From Pyxicephalus adspersus (lineage: Eukaryota; Chordata; Amphibia; Anura; Pyxicephalidae): a DNA stretch of 64,000 nucleotides. The position numbers were made by a program, and so were the translations under genes. Shown piece by piece: positions 35,172-45,711 of the stretch. The notes under the pieces were generated by a model that was given only the letters and a program-made list of their open reading frames with translations, made no database searches and was not told where the DNA came from. The DNA lies in contig NC_092862.1 of the NCBI RefSeq assembly GCF_032062135.1, positions 64,723,187-64,787,186 of the forward strand, written 5' to 3'. Every line of letters starts with the position of its first letter. The first letter of the stretch is position 1.

Positions 35172-37170
35172 ATAGAGTATGAGAGATTTCATAAAGCCTT
35201 ACATGTGTAATTTTTAACTACAGGGACAGTTTTAGACAAAATGGGGCAAATTTGATGTGGGGGCCCCAATTACATCTACCAATTAGATTATGGGGTGTCA
35301 CAGTTTTCATAGCAGTTTGCAAAAAAACTGGAAATGATCACTTATGTTGTCAGTAATGCTCTTTTCATTTTATAAGGTACTCCTAGTCACATTGACCAGA
35401 GCTCAACTGTACATCAAGTAGCCATCGTAATTGTGTTTTACAAAAGAAATACAGATTGTGAGTGAAAAAATATGTTCTAGCTGGCACAATTGCATGCTGG
35501 GATGTTTTAATATTGTTCAATTTATTTTTATCTGGGAACACAAGTGACAGGTAACATTAGGATAAAGGTAATGTCTGTATGACATATAGTCAATAGAACA
35601 TTTTTTCAATGCAAATGTAAGAAACCTTTGAACACTTTGGGTTCTTTACAATTGTGCCGACACATCTTGAGTTTAATGCTATCTTTATCGCAGTAGATAT
35701 TTTATACACATAGTTTATTACACCTGATTAGGTTATCTTTGTACAAGAATAAAAGAAGTCTTGTAGCATAAAATGAATATGGATGTGCTTCATTTTCTAG
35801 TCCTAATCATGCGTAGAGTGTCAGGTAAAATAATGGTTCACTGGGGAAGTGTAGAAGATCTGTTGTGCATTTAAATAATATGAAGTTTGATTGAGCAACC
35901 GTTTATGTTGTATTTCATACCATTTAGATGGTAACAGATCTGCCTTAATGTCTTTGAAACAGCAGTTTTTAATCTTTTTTCATACTTTCAGTCTCCAGAA
36001 TGACGCACCTGTGAAAAAGAACATTTTATTCTACGCACAAAATTATAATATGTTTACAACAAGGCATATAAAAGGTCAATGCAAAACAAAGATGCCCTAA
36101 TCCCACTACCACCAGATAAATGTTCATTCACATGCAGTGCACGTGGTCATTTGCATGAAACCAAAAGACATTATTTTTCTGTATTTTCCCATCAACTTAT
36201 TTGGGTGTATTCACGTTAATGCTTTGAAAACGTATTTATTAAGTATTGTCTACTATAGGTATTCTACATGCCCTGATACACTGAAAAGAAAGATAACTTG
36301 GGGTTCATGTGTAAACACACCCAATTTTTACCCCAAATATTTTCATTGGATTCAATTAGAAAATCTATGTATTTACTTCTTCCCATGATTCATACATTTT
36401 TCTAACTGAATCCATTGTACAAATTGTGTATTTTTTGTGTAAAAGTAAGGTAAATTTTTGGTGAACACATCCATAAAAGATCCTAGTTGTCAGTCCTACT
36501 ATCTTATTGTCTTAAACATAGGCTTTACTCACAAAACTAATAAAACTATTTATTGTGTTCAAGCAAAAGGTATATTTAAATAAAAACAAAAACAATAACA
36601 AATGATTAAAACAGGGCCAAAATAAGTGTTTAGTTTAGTTTAGTTTATAATTTCTTTCTAAACAGAAAAATAAGTATATATATATATATATATATATATC
36701 CATCCAAAACAGACAAATATCAATCAATCAAAGGCGAGAGCCAAGCATGCAGCTACTCGTTCTGCCCTTTTCCATCTCCCAAGTGTTGGAAGAAACGATT
36801 ACCCAAATGGAAATGTAGCCTAACTTGGATACCATCTCCTCCTCTAGTCTGACATTCACCCATCAAAGCATTTTGATAAATGAATAACTCCTCACAAAAG
36901 CCAGTCCACTGCTTGCAACAGCTGAGGGTTGAAGGAAGGTACTTGAGGGAGGGGCCTGATAAGTGAATGAATTTTCTTGTTACTATGATGTTTAATTGTC
37001 ATATCCTATAACCCCTATATTGTTTATTTGTTACGTATGACACATATCTTCAGGTGTATTTGTATTTCATTTAGGAGAGGTTTCTTTGTATCTTTAAATT
37101 GAAGAACTTTTTTGAGTTTGCCACAGAAGGTATAAATCTCTGTGAACAGAATTAGGTTAGAACATTTTAT
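35172..37170. other. AT-rich non-coding stretch
   Basis: No gene recognised. It contains an (AT)n tract at about 36675-36700. Confidence 0.4.
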
Positions 37171-37179
37171 GTCATGCTG

Positions 37180-38195
37180 TACCATTTCTGTGTTTGCAGA
37201 TGACACCAAACTATGTAATGCAAATAATACCAAAACTATGTAATGGAATTGATAAAAGCAAAGTTACAAACTTGGGGGCTAACAACATGCATGCGTCATA
37301 CTGTCTAGGGGAAATACATTTGGGGGAGTCAGAAATGGAAAAGGATCTGGGAGTTCTGGTACATCATAGACCTAATAACAGCATGCAATGCCAAGATGCT
37401 ATATCTAAAACTAATGCAATATCAAAGTACTTTCTTGTATTAAAAGAGGAATAGACTGCAGAGATGGAGACATTATCCTGCCCCTGTACAAACCATTGGT
37501 CAGACCACATCTGGAATATGCAGTACAGTTTTGGGCACCAGTTCACAAAATAGATATTGTGAATTGGAGAGAGTGCAGAGAAGGGCAACTAAACTAATGA
37601 AAGGAATGGAGGAGCTCAGCTATGAGGAGCGATTAGCTGAACTGAATCTATTCTCCCTTGAGAAGAGATGTATAAGGGGGGATATGATCACCCTGTATAA
37701 ATATATAAACGGTCCATATAGAGAACTCTCTTCCCAATTATTCACTTTGAGATTATTATAAAGAACAAGAGGGCACTCTTTGTGTCTGAAGGAAAAGAAG
37801 TTTAAGCTCCGGATAAGGAAGGGATTCTTCACTGTAAGGTCTGTAAAAATGTGGAATCAGCTCCCTCAGGAAGTGGTTTCAGCAACTACTATAGATTGCT
37901 TTAAGAAAAAGCTGGATGTTTTTTAGAAGCACAGAATATAACTGGGTATTAAGGCTTTAAAGTAAAAATACCAGTGACTGTTGATCCAGGGAACATCTGA
38001 TTGCCTCATGGAATCAGGAAGGAATTTGTTCCCCTGTTGTAGCAAACTGTACCACGGGTTTTTTCCTTCCTCTGGATCAACTATGTTTTATAGGGTTTCA
38101 TTTCGGGGATATGTTTTTTTCCCTAGTGGTTGAACTTTATTCCATTTTAGTCTTTTTTCAGCCTAACAGACTATGTAACTATATAACTATGTCAT
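37180..38195 (+). pseudogene. CR1-like LINE, RT C-terminal half and 3' end
   Basis: VFADDTKLCN (37190-37220) is the RT catalytic FADD region. Then, across frames, [41 protein letters not shown] (37470-37530), a frameshifted [24 protein letters not shown] (37570-37645), [20 protein letters not shown], and the final CFKKKLDVF (37890-37923). This is the conserved C-terminal order of CR1/Rex1-group RTs. The 3' end is TTTTTCAGCCTAACAGACTA followed by TATGTAAC-like short repeats (38165-38190), typical of this group's tails. 5'-truncated and frameshifted. Confidence 0.8.
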
Positions 38196-40853
38196 ACTTA
38201 AAAAAAAAGAAAGCCATGTTTAGGAGAATTATTATCTATCACTTTAAAGCTGTATGAAAGTAAAATAAAGGTGTCTAAACAGCAAGTCTCCCATGTTAAT
38301 CTAGACAATAGTTCCATAAACTAATTTAGACAGTATACAAGAAAATATAGTAAAAAAATACGTCACAATATTTTGAGAAGTAAATAGCTCAAATACATTT
38401 TCATACAATGAATGAAAAATAATTGTGTGTGGTAATTTGATTAATTCTTACCGCTCATTTGGTCGAGTAGAAAGTTTAAATTCTTAAAAGCAGGACCCAA
38501 AGATTAGGGAGCCCACACATTCTTGCAGCATTGTGGTTTCTATTCCAGAGGCTCTCTTTGCTTAAAAAAGGGAAATAATTTACCATTTTTTCCCTAGGAT
38601 TAATAAAGCCAAGATGCACCAGCATGAATCAGTTAAATTACGTTTTATTTTCTTAGGGGCATATAACTTGATCTACCGGTTTAACAAAACCTATTCTCAT
38701 TTTTTTTTTTTTTTTTTTTTTTGTATTATTGACAAATTGGCAAAAGTTTTTTCACAATTTTTTAAAATTGCAATTGTATCTTACTATTTAACCGAGGCAC
38801 GCCACTATCTTCTGGCTGGTGGTGGAATGCTTATTTTACAATTGAGGCCTCCAGCTTGCATGTGCATACTATGTCAGAAATGCCAATGACCATTCGATTG
38901 ATTTCTGATCTTTTGTTGTGATGGGACCTGCCAGAAACAGCTCTGTCTTACATCCATAAGCGGCCTTTTAGGCACTGTGCAGAAAAGCAATACTCTATAG
39001 TCTACTGACTTGGCAGAAAGGGGTAAAAAGAAGTTTCAATATTTTCACTCATCTCTAATATTACCACTAATAGACCTGAAAAAATGAAGCATTAAAAATT
39101 TAGAAAGAAGGGAACTTGGTTGGCAAGTAATTCAGCTAATGAGGTTTGTTCAGCGAGAATATCTTTGTTTTGCTCAAAATTATCTTATTATATTTAGAAA
39201 GTTAGTCCAAAGCAAGGTCTTAATCTGCTAGAATCATATGCAGTCTCAAAATAGTAAACTCATATTTAGGAAAGCTTTTATCTCCAGCTTATAAAAACAT
39301 CTGTTAAAAATGTTACTGTAAAACATACTGTATGTGATATACTAAATTCCATGTAGCAAATGGGTCATAAACTCATCACTGTTATGACACATACCTAGAA
39401 AAGACTGATTTAAAAAAAAAGGGTATATTGTTCTTGTCCAGTAAAGTATCAAGGACTGCTAAAATAATTAGCATTATCCTATTATACTTTGAAATACTAT
39501 CTTATTGTGGGGTGAAGATATGCATTTTCTTAAAAATAGCAAGCTCAGCTGAAATTGTATTTCAGTTAATAAATTTTTGTCATAGAAAAAAAATTTTAAT
39601 TATGTGAAAAGGGTTTAGTTGTGGGGCATACTTACATACAGCAAATGTGGAATTTTACAGGTAATTTATATTTGGTCAAATTTTCCCAGACATATTAATT
39701 ACTAAACAAAGAACACACCCAATCAAACATAGTTATAAAAAAAATGCTTTGAATGAAATTTTACTGAACTTCACAAAAGTATAAAAACCCATACATTTTT
39801 TTACAAATATAAAAGTATACCAGAGACAGCCTACCAGCTACAGTTAAAAAAATGGGCATGCCCTGTATAAACCCTATTAATAAATTCCCATATAAGTTTT
39901 ACCTTCATAAAATTTTAACTGATATTTTTACATCCACAGCTGTCATTAAATTAACAATCATGTTATGCATTTGGAGCATATTGCAATCCACGGAAGATAG
40001 GCACACCACAGAACACCACAAACTCCAGTGTTGGTGCACTGAAAAGTTGATAAATTAAAGAATAAATTATACAAAGTATCATAGTGGCTTTTGAAGGCCT
40101 TTCGAAAGCGCATAATTTTAATAAAGATAAACACAGATATAACCCGTTGAAAAACAAGATTAAATAAATCATAGAGATTGGAGATGATAGAATATGCATG
40201 GTCAGGAGTGATATAGGCCTATAGGAGTCAGGGTTGGGGGAAGGGTGCGTATTATTATATGGACATCAGAATTGAGGGTTGAGATCTTCAGATATCTATC
40301 AATCTGTCTGCTTCATGAATTTTACTGTGTCTGCAGGTTATTGGTATATTTTTATGCACTAGAATACTGACACCTCTAGAGCAGGAGATATGACAAAATT
40401 AAATTTATATTGTGATCTACATAAGAAATTATAATTCATCATTTTGTTATATGTGTTTCCTGCAGACACGGTATGGCAGGCTGATATTTTGCATTTGATA
40501 GGACACTGATATGGCACAAGTACATTTCTTTAATCAGCATATGAATTTATAACTGAAGGTCGTCCTGAACTGTAGTCTGGAGAGAGTCAATAAATGCAGT
40601 TGACAAGGCAATTAAAAAGAAAAAGAAGGTTCAGTGAAATGTTCAAGGTGGAGTTCTGTTGAAAAGAGATTTAACCACAAGGTACCGTTAAGTAGTATGC
40701 CACAGTTACACTGACCACAACAACCATAATATTATAATATAACTAGCCATACAATTTTAACAGCTGTGGCATTTGCAAATTTATGTTACCACCACTGCAT
40801 ATCAAGGGCATAAATTAAGAATTTCTTGTTCTGGCCAAGAGCAGGCCACTAAA
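38196..40853. other. Non-coding stretch
   Basis: No gene or repeat family recognised, apart from a run of 23 T at 38700-38722. Confidence 0.4.
38700..38722. repeat. Poly-T run, 23 bp
   Basis: Uninterrupted T run on the plus strand. No LINE or pseudogene body was recognised on the side expected for a minus-strand poly(A) tail. Confidence 0.9.
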
Positions 40854-40858
40854 GCTAA

Positions 40859-41502
40859 TGTTAGGAGATGCTTATCTGGCCGGTGATCCCGTGCTGTGCA
40901 CCATCGGAGTATCAAACATTGTTTATTTTGTCCAGTAATTTCACTTGCAGCAGCATGGTGAACAAGGTCATAAAAGCAGCTCCTGGTTCCCTTTAGCCGT
41001 GCAGCCTGAGATGTATTTCATCGACATCCCCAGCACACACTCCGAGGCTGTGCACAGCTTAAAGGGATTTTAGGGGCAGATTAGTTCCTGACTCAACCCT
41101 CTGCTTTTAATCGCTTCTACGGCTTTGTAGCATTTCCGCTCACAGTCCCCTTTTTCTGTTGCCAGTGCTGATCTGCTGCTGGAGTGTTAATTTTCAGGAT
41201 TTACTGTTGCTTACCTTGCCTGTTTCTGACCCTGTGTGTGTATGCTGTCTGGACTGACCTTTTGCTTGTGACCCCGATTCCGGCTTTTTTCTGGCCCTTG
41301 AATACCTCATTTGGTAGACAGATTACCTGTGAATGACCTGGCTCTGTTTTCTGGACTTAACTCTACTGGAATCTTGGTACTGCATTATCTGTGGGCTCCT
41401 GGTCCTCGCAAAATTAGCCTCCCTTTGCTATAGGCAAAGAGTGCAACGTTAGATTGAGGGACTGACGTCTGGCGAGTACTGTTGCTGGACCAGGGCCTTA
41501 CA
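40859..41502 (-). mobile_element. Solo LTR, 644 bp, with perfect 5-bp target duplication
   Basis: Reverse-strand copy of the 19508 family: TGTTAGGAGATGCTTATCTG at the left and GGACCAGGGCCTTACA at the right, so TG...CA. GCTAA flanks it on both sides (40854-40858 and 41503-41507). Five-base duplications are typical of Gypsy-type and some retrovirus-type LTRs. No internal region, primer-binding site or polypurine tract lies next to it, so it is a solo LTR. It carries clear GC-rich sequence against AT-rich flanks. Confidence 0.9.
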
Positions 41503-41839
41503 GCTAAATCACAGACATTTTCACTGTAGACTAATATCTGGGGCTTGGGTCATGGGTTAGTCATGAATTAGGACATACACAATTTTTGCAGTCTGTGTTA
41601 AACTGTTCTTCCACTAAGAAGTCAGGGAAATATAGATTGTCATTGGTTAAATCAAATTGATCACTTTCCAGCCCTTGAATAAGGTATGTGTCCTGGTAAT
41701 CAAGCAACCTAATAAATAAAGGTTGTGGTAAGGGGGAGGTTACTAGCAGAACTGACCCTGTGAGCCCTTTCTACTATAAACTACACTGGAAGATGTTCAC
41801 TGTAAAATGTAGTACATAGTTGAAAACTGATTCGCTTGT

Positions 41840-41965
41840 CTTTTGAGGAAGATTTATTGATGATATTTTGTTTATTTGGAAAGGAAATATGAATTCACTT
41901 AATCAAATCATTGATGGATTGAACTGTAATAATTACAGCGGTACATAATTAGATTTCTGTAAATA
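41840..41965 (+). pseudogene. Possible Penelope-like RT fragment
   Basis: In one frame RFIDDILFIWKGNMNSLNQ then LNCNNYSGT. RFIDD-I-FIW is close to the catalytic motif C of PLE reverse transcriptases (YMDDIFIIW in the copy at 7852), and the following spacing to an LN.N-type word also fits. Only about 40 codons, with no other domain, and stops follow. Confidence 0.45.
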
Positions 41966-42936
41966 CAGTAGTAATGATTACACCACACATTCTGTAATAC
42001 CAATGGAACATAAATTATTGCATCAAAATATGCTTTCCAGTGTTGGTACTGGTTTTGAAGAATAGCAAAGCTAGCTCAACCTACCTACACACCAAAAACC
42101 AATACAAAGTGCCAAAAAAAATTGCACATTGCAATACATTAGCAGCACATTCAAAATTATGGCAATGCACATTTAATCATAAAATATCTGTCCATAGACA
42201 AATTTTTTATTTCAATCATCCTGGAAACTTTTTATACTTTATTTTGTAACAAAGATTATTGTACTCACTATAAGCTTTTATTTTTTAAATGTTTAAACAT
42301 TTTTAAAATAGTTATTTGATAGTAGTGTTGAAGATGTGTTAGCAAAAACAATATATGTGCATTTGCTTTGTAGCGAGTAACATGATGCTTGGTGAAATGT
42401 GTTACATTTGTCTCGATGCTAATAGTCCTAAGTGCCCCCAGAGATTTCATCTTCCAGAATTGAATTAATGCTGGAAACTGTTTGCTGAAACAGATGAAAG
42501 CATATCATTTGTAGCTGGATCGATGTGTGTTATTCTTGATTATACAGGCAATGTCTTATGGTTAAATCACAAATTGATTTATCTGGTATTTTATTACAAA
42601 AAAGTTCATCTAGAAATCCTTTAATACAGAACCTTGAATAAATGATTATTTGATAAAACAATTCTCTTTATCATGAGGATTTTGTATATTATCATTGTGT
42701 ACATTTTTTTCTGTATTGTAATGTATTTATCACCAAGATATTATAGGAGTGACTAATATTTAAAAAAAAAAGGTATATTTAAAAAAATCAGCAGTTAGCT
42801 TTTGCCTGAAGCTTGATTCTAATAAAATTTAAAGAAAAAGCACAAATATGATTGATAGCAAGCAAATCAAGCATGAACAAATAACTACTAGGTGAGCAGT
42901 TAAAAGTACCTATTCTTTCACCATTGTAGTTTCAAT
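41966..42936. other. AT-rich non-coding stretch
   Basis: No feature recognised. Confidence 0.4.
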
Positions 42937-43164
42937 GGGTCTGATTTAATAAAGCTCTCCAAGGCTGGAAAGGATACACTTTCATCAGTGAAGCTGGGTG
43001 ATCCAGCAAACCTGGAATGGATCTGGTCCAGGATTCAAAACATTTGCTAGCAAATAGCAAATGACTTTGAATAAATCCATTCCAGGTTTGCTGGATCACC
43101 CAGCTTCATTGATGAAAGTGTATCCTTTCCAGCCTTGGAGAGCTTTAATAAATACATCAGGTCC
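42937..43164. mobile_element. Hairpin MITE, best-preserved copy
   Basis: The arms are nearly perfect complements over most of their length: AAGGCTGGAAAGGATACACT, GCTGGGTGATCCAGCAAACC and TGGAATGGATCTGGTCCAGG have counterparts on the right. The loop lies around CAAAACATTTGCTAGCAAAT. The right end has a small insertion (AATACATCAGGTCC). Confidence 0.85.
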
Positions 43165-43739
43165 AGAATGACTATTAGTTTGCTTTATGCACTGTGTATC
43201 ATAAATTGTTCTTTTGTGAGTGATCTTTATCTCATAAAATACTGTTTTTAGCTTTTTTAATCTCTTTCAGCCACTTTCTGTCTACATGCACTCAGTTTAG
43301 TGTTGGCTGCACACTTGCTTTTTTGGCCAGACAAAAAAATTAATATTGTGCAATGTTTGTTAGCTCAGCATTCAGTTTTCTTTACCCAGGTAAATTGGGA
43401 GACATTTGTCACCCTGTAACAGAAGGTTCCTGAACAAGGACCTTGATGGGAGTATTGCCACAAATGTAATGAAAGCTGCAGAATTTTCAATAACGCAAAC
43501 TACATTATAATTTTTTGGATTATATTGTTATTTTAAATTAGGTACATAATATTTTAGGTATTGCAATTTACAGTATTATATTGGGATATAGATGTACAAA
43601 TAAATGTAAAAAAAAGGAAGAAATATATAGGCGCCCATGGCTAAACATTTATGACAGCAGGTTTTCTGGCTTCCATGGAGATGCTTTGGTTTCAATATTT
43701 TGAAAAAAATGGTATTTCTCTCTACAATTGTTTTCTGCA

Positions 43740-44770
43740 TTTTCTTGTTCTTTTTCAGGGGCACGGGAGCGTTAAAGTCAGACAAAACCAGGCAACTGGC
43801 ATGTTTAAAAGGAGACCAGCAGATTATGGCATGGTGCATGGCGCCGGTGGTGAACTTGTAGTTTGCTCTTGCAATGGCCCGCATTTCAGCACAATTCTAC
43901 CTCGAGTTATGGGCAAACAAAGACACCAGTGGGATCCCAAAACTTTAGGTACCCACGGGGCAACACCTTAATCACGCAGCTCCATGATCCCTGATTCTCC
44001 TTCAGCAGCAGCTGGCAGTCAGGAGCGTGTGCCCAAAATGGAGCCTGAGGCCTTTCAGCATGCAGCTCAGATCAGCATGCTTGGCTGTGTATCTGAAAGC
44101 AGAGAAGCCTCGTCAGTGCGGCTCCCCATTGTCATCTGCGGCCCCCTCATCTCTGGATAGCGAAGGGCACCAGGAGGAAGATTATACAGCAACCCACGTG
44201 ATTTAAAGGGCAGTGTACCCCTGCAGCTGTTCTCCCCAGCATGATCCACATGAAGGTACTTGGCAGACTCAGGATATGGGAGACTCTTTCCACATACGCA
44301 GCTTACAGTGGCCCCTGCCACCTCTGAGCTGATACCGAGGACAACAGCCTTACAGTAGCATACCTACTCCAAGGTAGGTAATAATGCCCATGGTGGCCTT
44401 TATTCTTACCAATCCCCTCTCCCCAAGAGGATGCCTTCTTACGCAGTCCCTCCTGGGGCCACTCCTGGCCCCTGTCAAGCCCTTCTTGCTGGCTTGGAGG
44501 TAACCTCCATTGCGTCACAACTACATACCTCAGCTCCACATGTGCTATGGCAAGATTATATGCAAATGATCCCTGCTAAGGAGGTCAAGGAGGCATGTCA
44601 CAGTGAGATTCATGTCCCAAGGTGGGACCTTCATTCTTTGGCAGAAAGAGTGGACTCAGTAGATGAGGATTTACAAGCCACAAGTCAGTAGTTGCCCTTT
44701 TGCAAGAACGCATCAATACACAGAAGGTTACTTACAGGGATCTCTGCTACTAACTGGAAGATTTAAGATA
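43740..44770 (+). pseudogene. Probable L1-like 5' region and ORF1 N-terminal part
   Basis: GC-rich island with short frames: MGKQRHQWDPKTLGTHGATP (43911-43971), a Pro/Ser-rich part, and LAERVDSVDEDLQATS (44638-44688), a coiled-coil-like stretch of the kind found in L1 ORF1. The interpretation relies on position: an ORF1 C-terminal piece in the same sense appears at 48640, as if one L1 had been split by the intervening 3.9 kb. No full ORF. Confidence 0.4.
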
Positions 44771-45010
44771 ACGCAGGTCAACATGTCATTTTCATCAGAT
44801 ATAAATTGATATGGACTGCGTAGTATTTTTGATGTGGATTTCAAATCTGTGTTCAGTTTTTCTCTAGCATGTCTAGTTTTAGTGATGCAGTTAATTATAT
44901 ATTGTGTGAAATTCATTATAAATAGCCTTAACATATTACAACATTTAACGACAGTTTTCTTTTTTTAAGGTTAGAGACTGCACTAACTGCGATTGATTTC
45001 ATTTGTCATC

Positions 45011-45640
45011 ATGCCTAGAAATTGCCCTAATGATCCAGACAGTTTCTGTTGCGTGTGTGGTTCATTCACGATGAAAGCACAACATCTCCAAATTTCCACA
45101 GAACTTAAAAAGATATACAAAATATATTTCGGCTGTCCACTTGGTGACCAGGATTATTCTTGGGCTCCACATGTCATCTGTACCAGTTGTTCCAAAGGAC
45201 TGCATGACTGGCTAAATCGGCGTAAAGCAGCAATGCCATTTGCAATCGGGATGGTGTGGAGAGAACTGCGAGACCATCTAATCGACTGCTATTTTTGCCA
45301 GTCAACAAAAGTGGATTCTCAGGTAAAACTGTGCACAAAATTATATCCCAGCCTCAATTCTGCAATTAGGCCTGTTCCCCATGATGATTCATTGCCAGTT
45401 CCGGTACCGCCACATGATGGGCTCGCTTCTGTAGAAGGTGATGAGGAATGCACTGGAGTTGCAGCCAGTTACAACCCCGAATCTTCTGATCCTGACTATT
45501 TGGTCGATGAAGATTCAGAGACCTTTACACAAGCAGAGCTGAATGATCTTGTTTGTGATCTAAATCTCTCCAAAGACAAAGCAGAACTTCAAGGCTTAAA
45601 CAGAAGCACTTTTACCTCACTACAGGAAACAAAATCATAA
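45011..45640 (+). CDS. Cys-rich zinc-finger-like protein, partial, probably from a mobile element
   Basis: This is the longest convincing coding frame in the window (about 209 codons from the ATG of MPRNCPND; an upstream in-frame ATG at 44993 is also possible). Three CxxC pairs are visible from the inner start: residues 13-16, 57-60 and 93-96, with nearby H54 and H89, suggesting zinc binding. Then come a Pro-rich stretch (PVPVPP) and an acidic C-terminal part ending in DLVCDLNLSKDKAEL. I recall similar proteins in many copies in cnidarian and arthropod genomes, often unannotated; that is memory, not a search. The frame breaks near 45620; FFTSDGSLCYCHNIN continues it in the +1-shifted frame (45650-45693) until the poly-T of a reverse-strand L1. 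TTCTTTTTTTAAG before the ATG could be a splice acceptor. Function unknown. Confidence 0.6.
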   Translation: MPRNCPNDPDSFCCVCGSFTMKAQHLQISTELKKIYKIYFGCPLGDQDYSWAPHVICTSCSKGLHDWLNRRKAAMPFAIGMVWRELRDHLIDCYFCQSTKVDSQVKLCTKLYPSLNSAIRPVPHDDSLPVPVPPHDGLASVEGDEECTGVAASYNPESSDPDYLVDEDSETFTQAELNDLVCDLNLSKDKAELQGLNRSTFTSLQETKS

Positions 45641-45711
45641 CTTGACAACGTTCTTCACTAGTGATGGCTCACTGTGCTACTGTCATAATATAAATGCACT
45701 CCTGGTTTCAA

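Noticed and set aside
43576..43884. 102-codon minus-strand frame
   Set aside because: Low-complexity K/Y/I-rich ends and overlap with the L1-like 5' region suggest chance.
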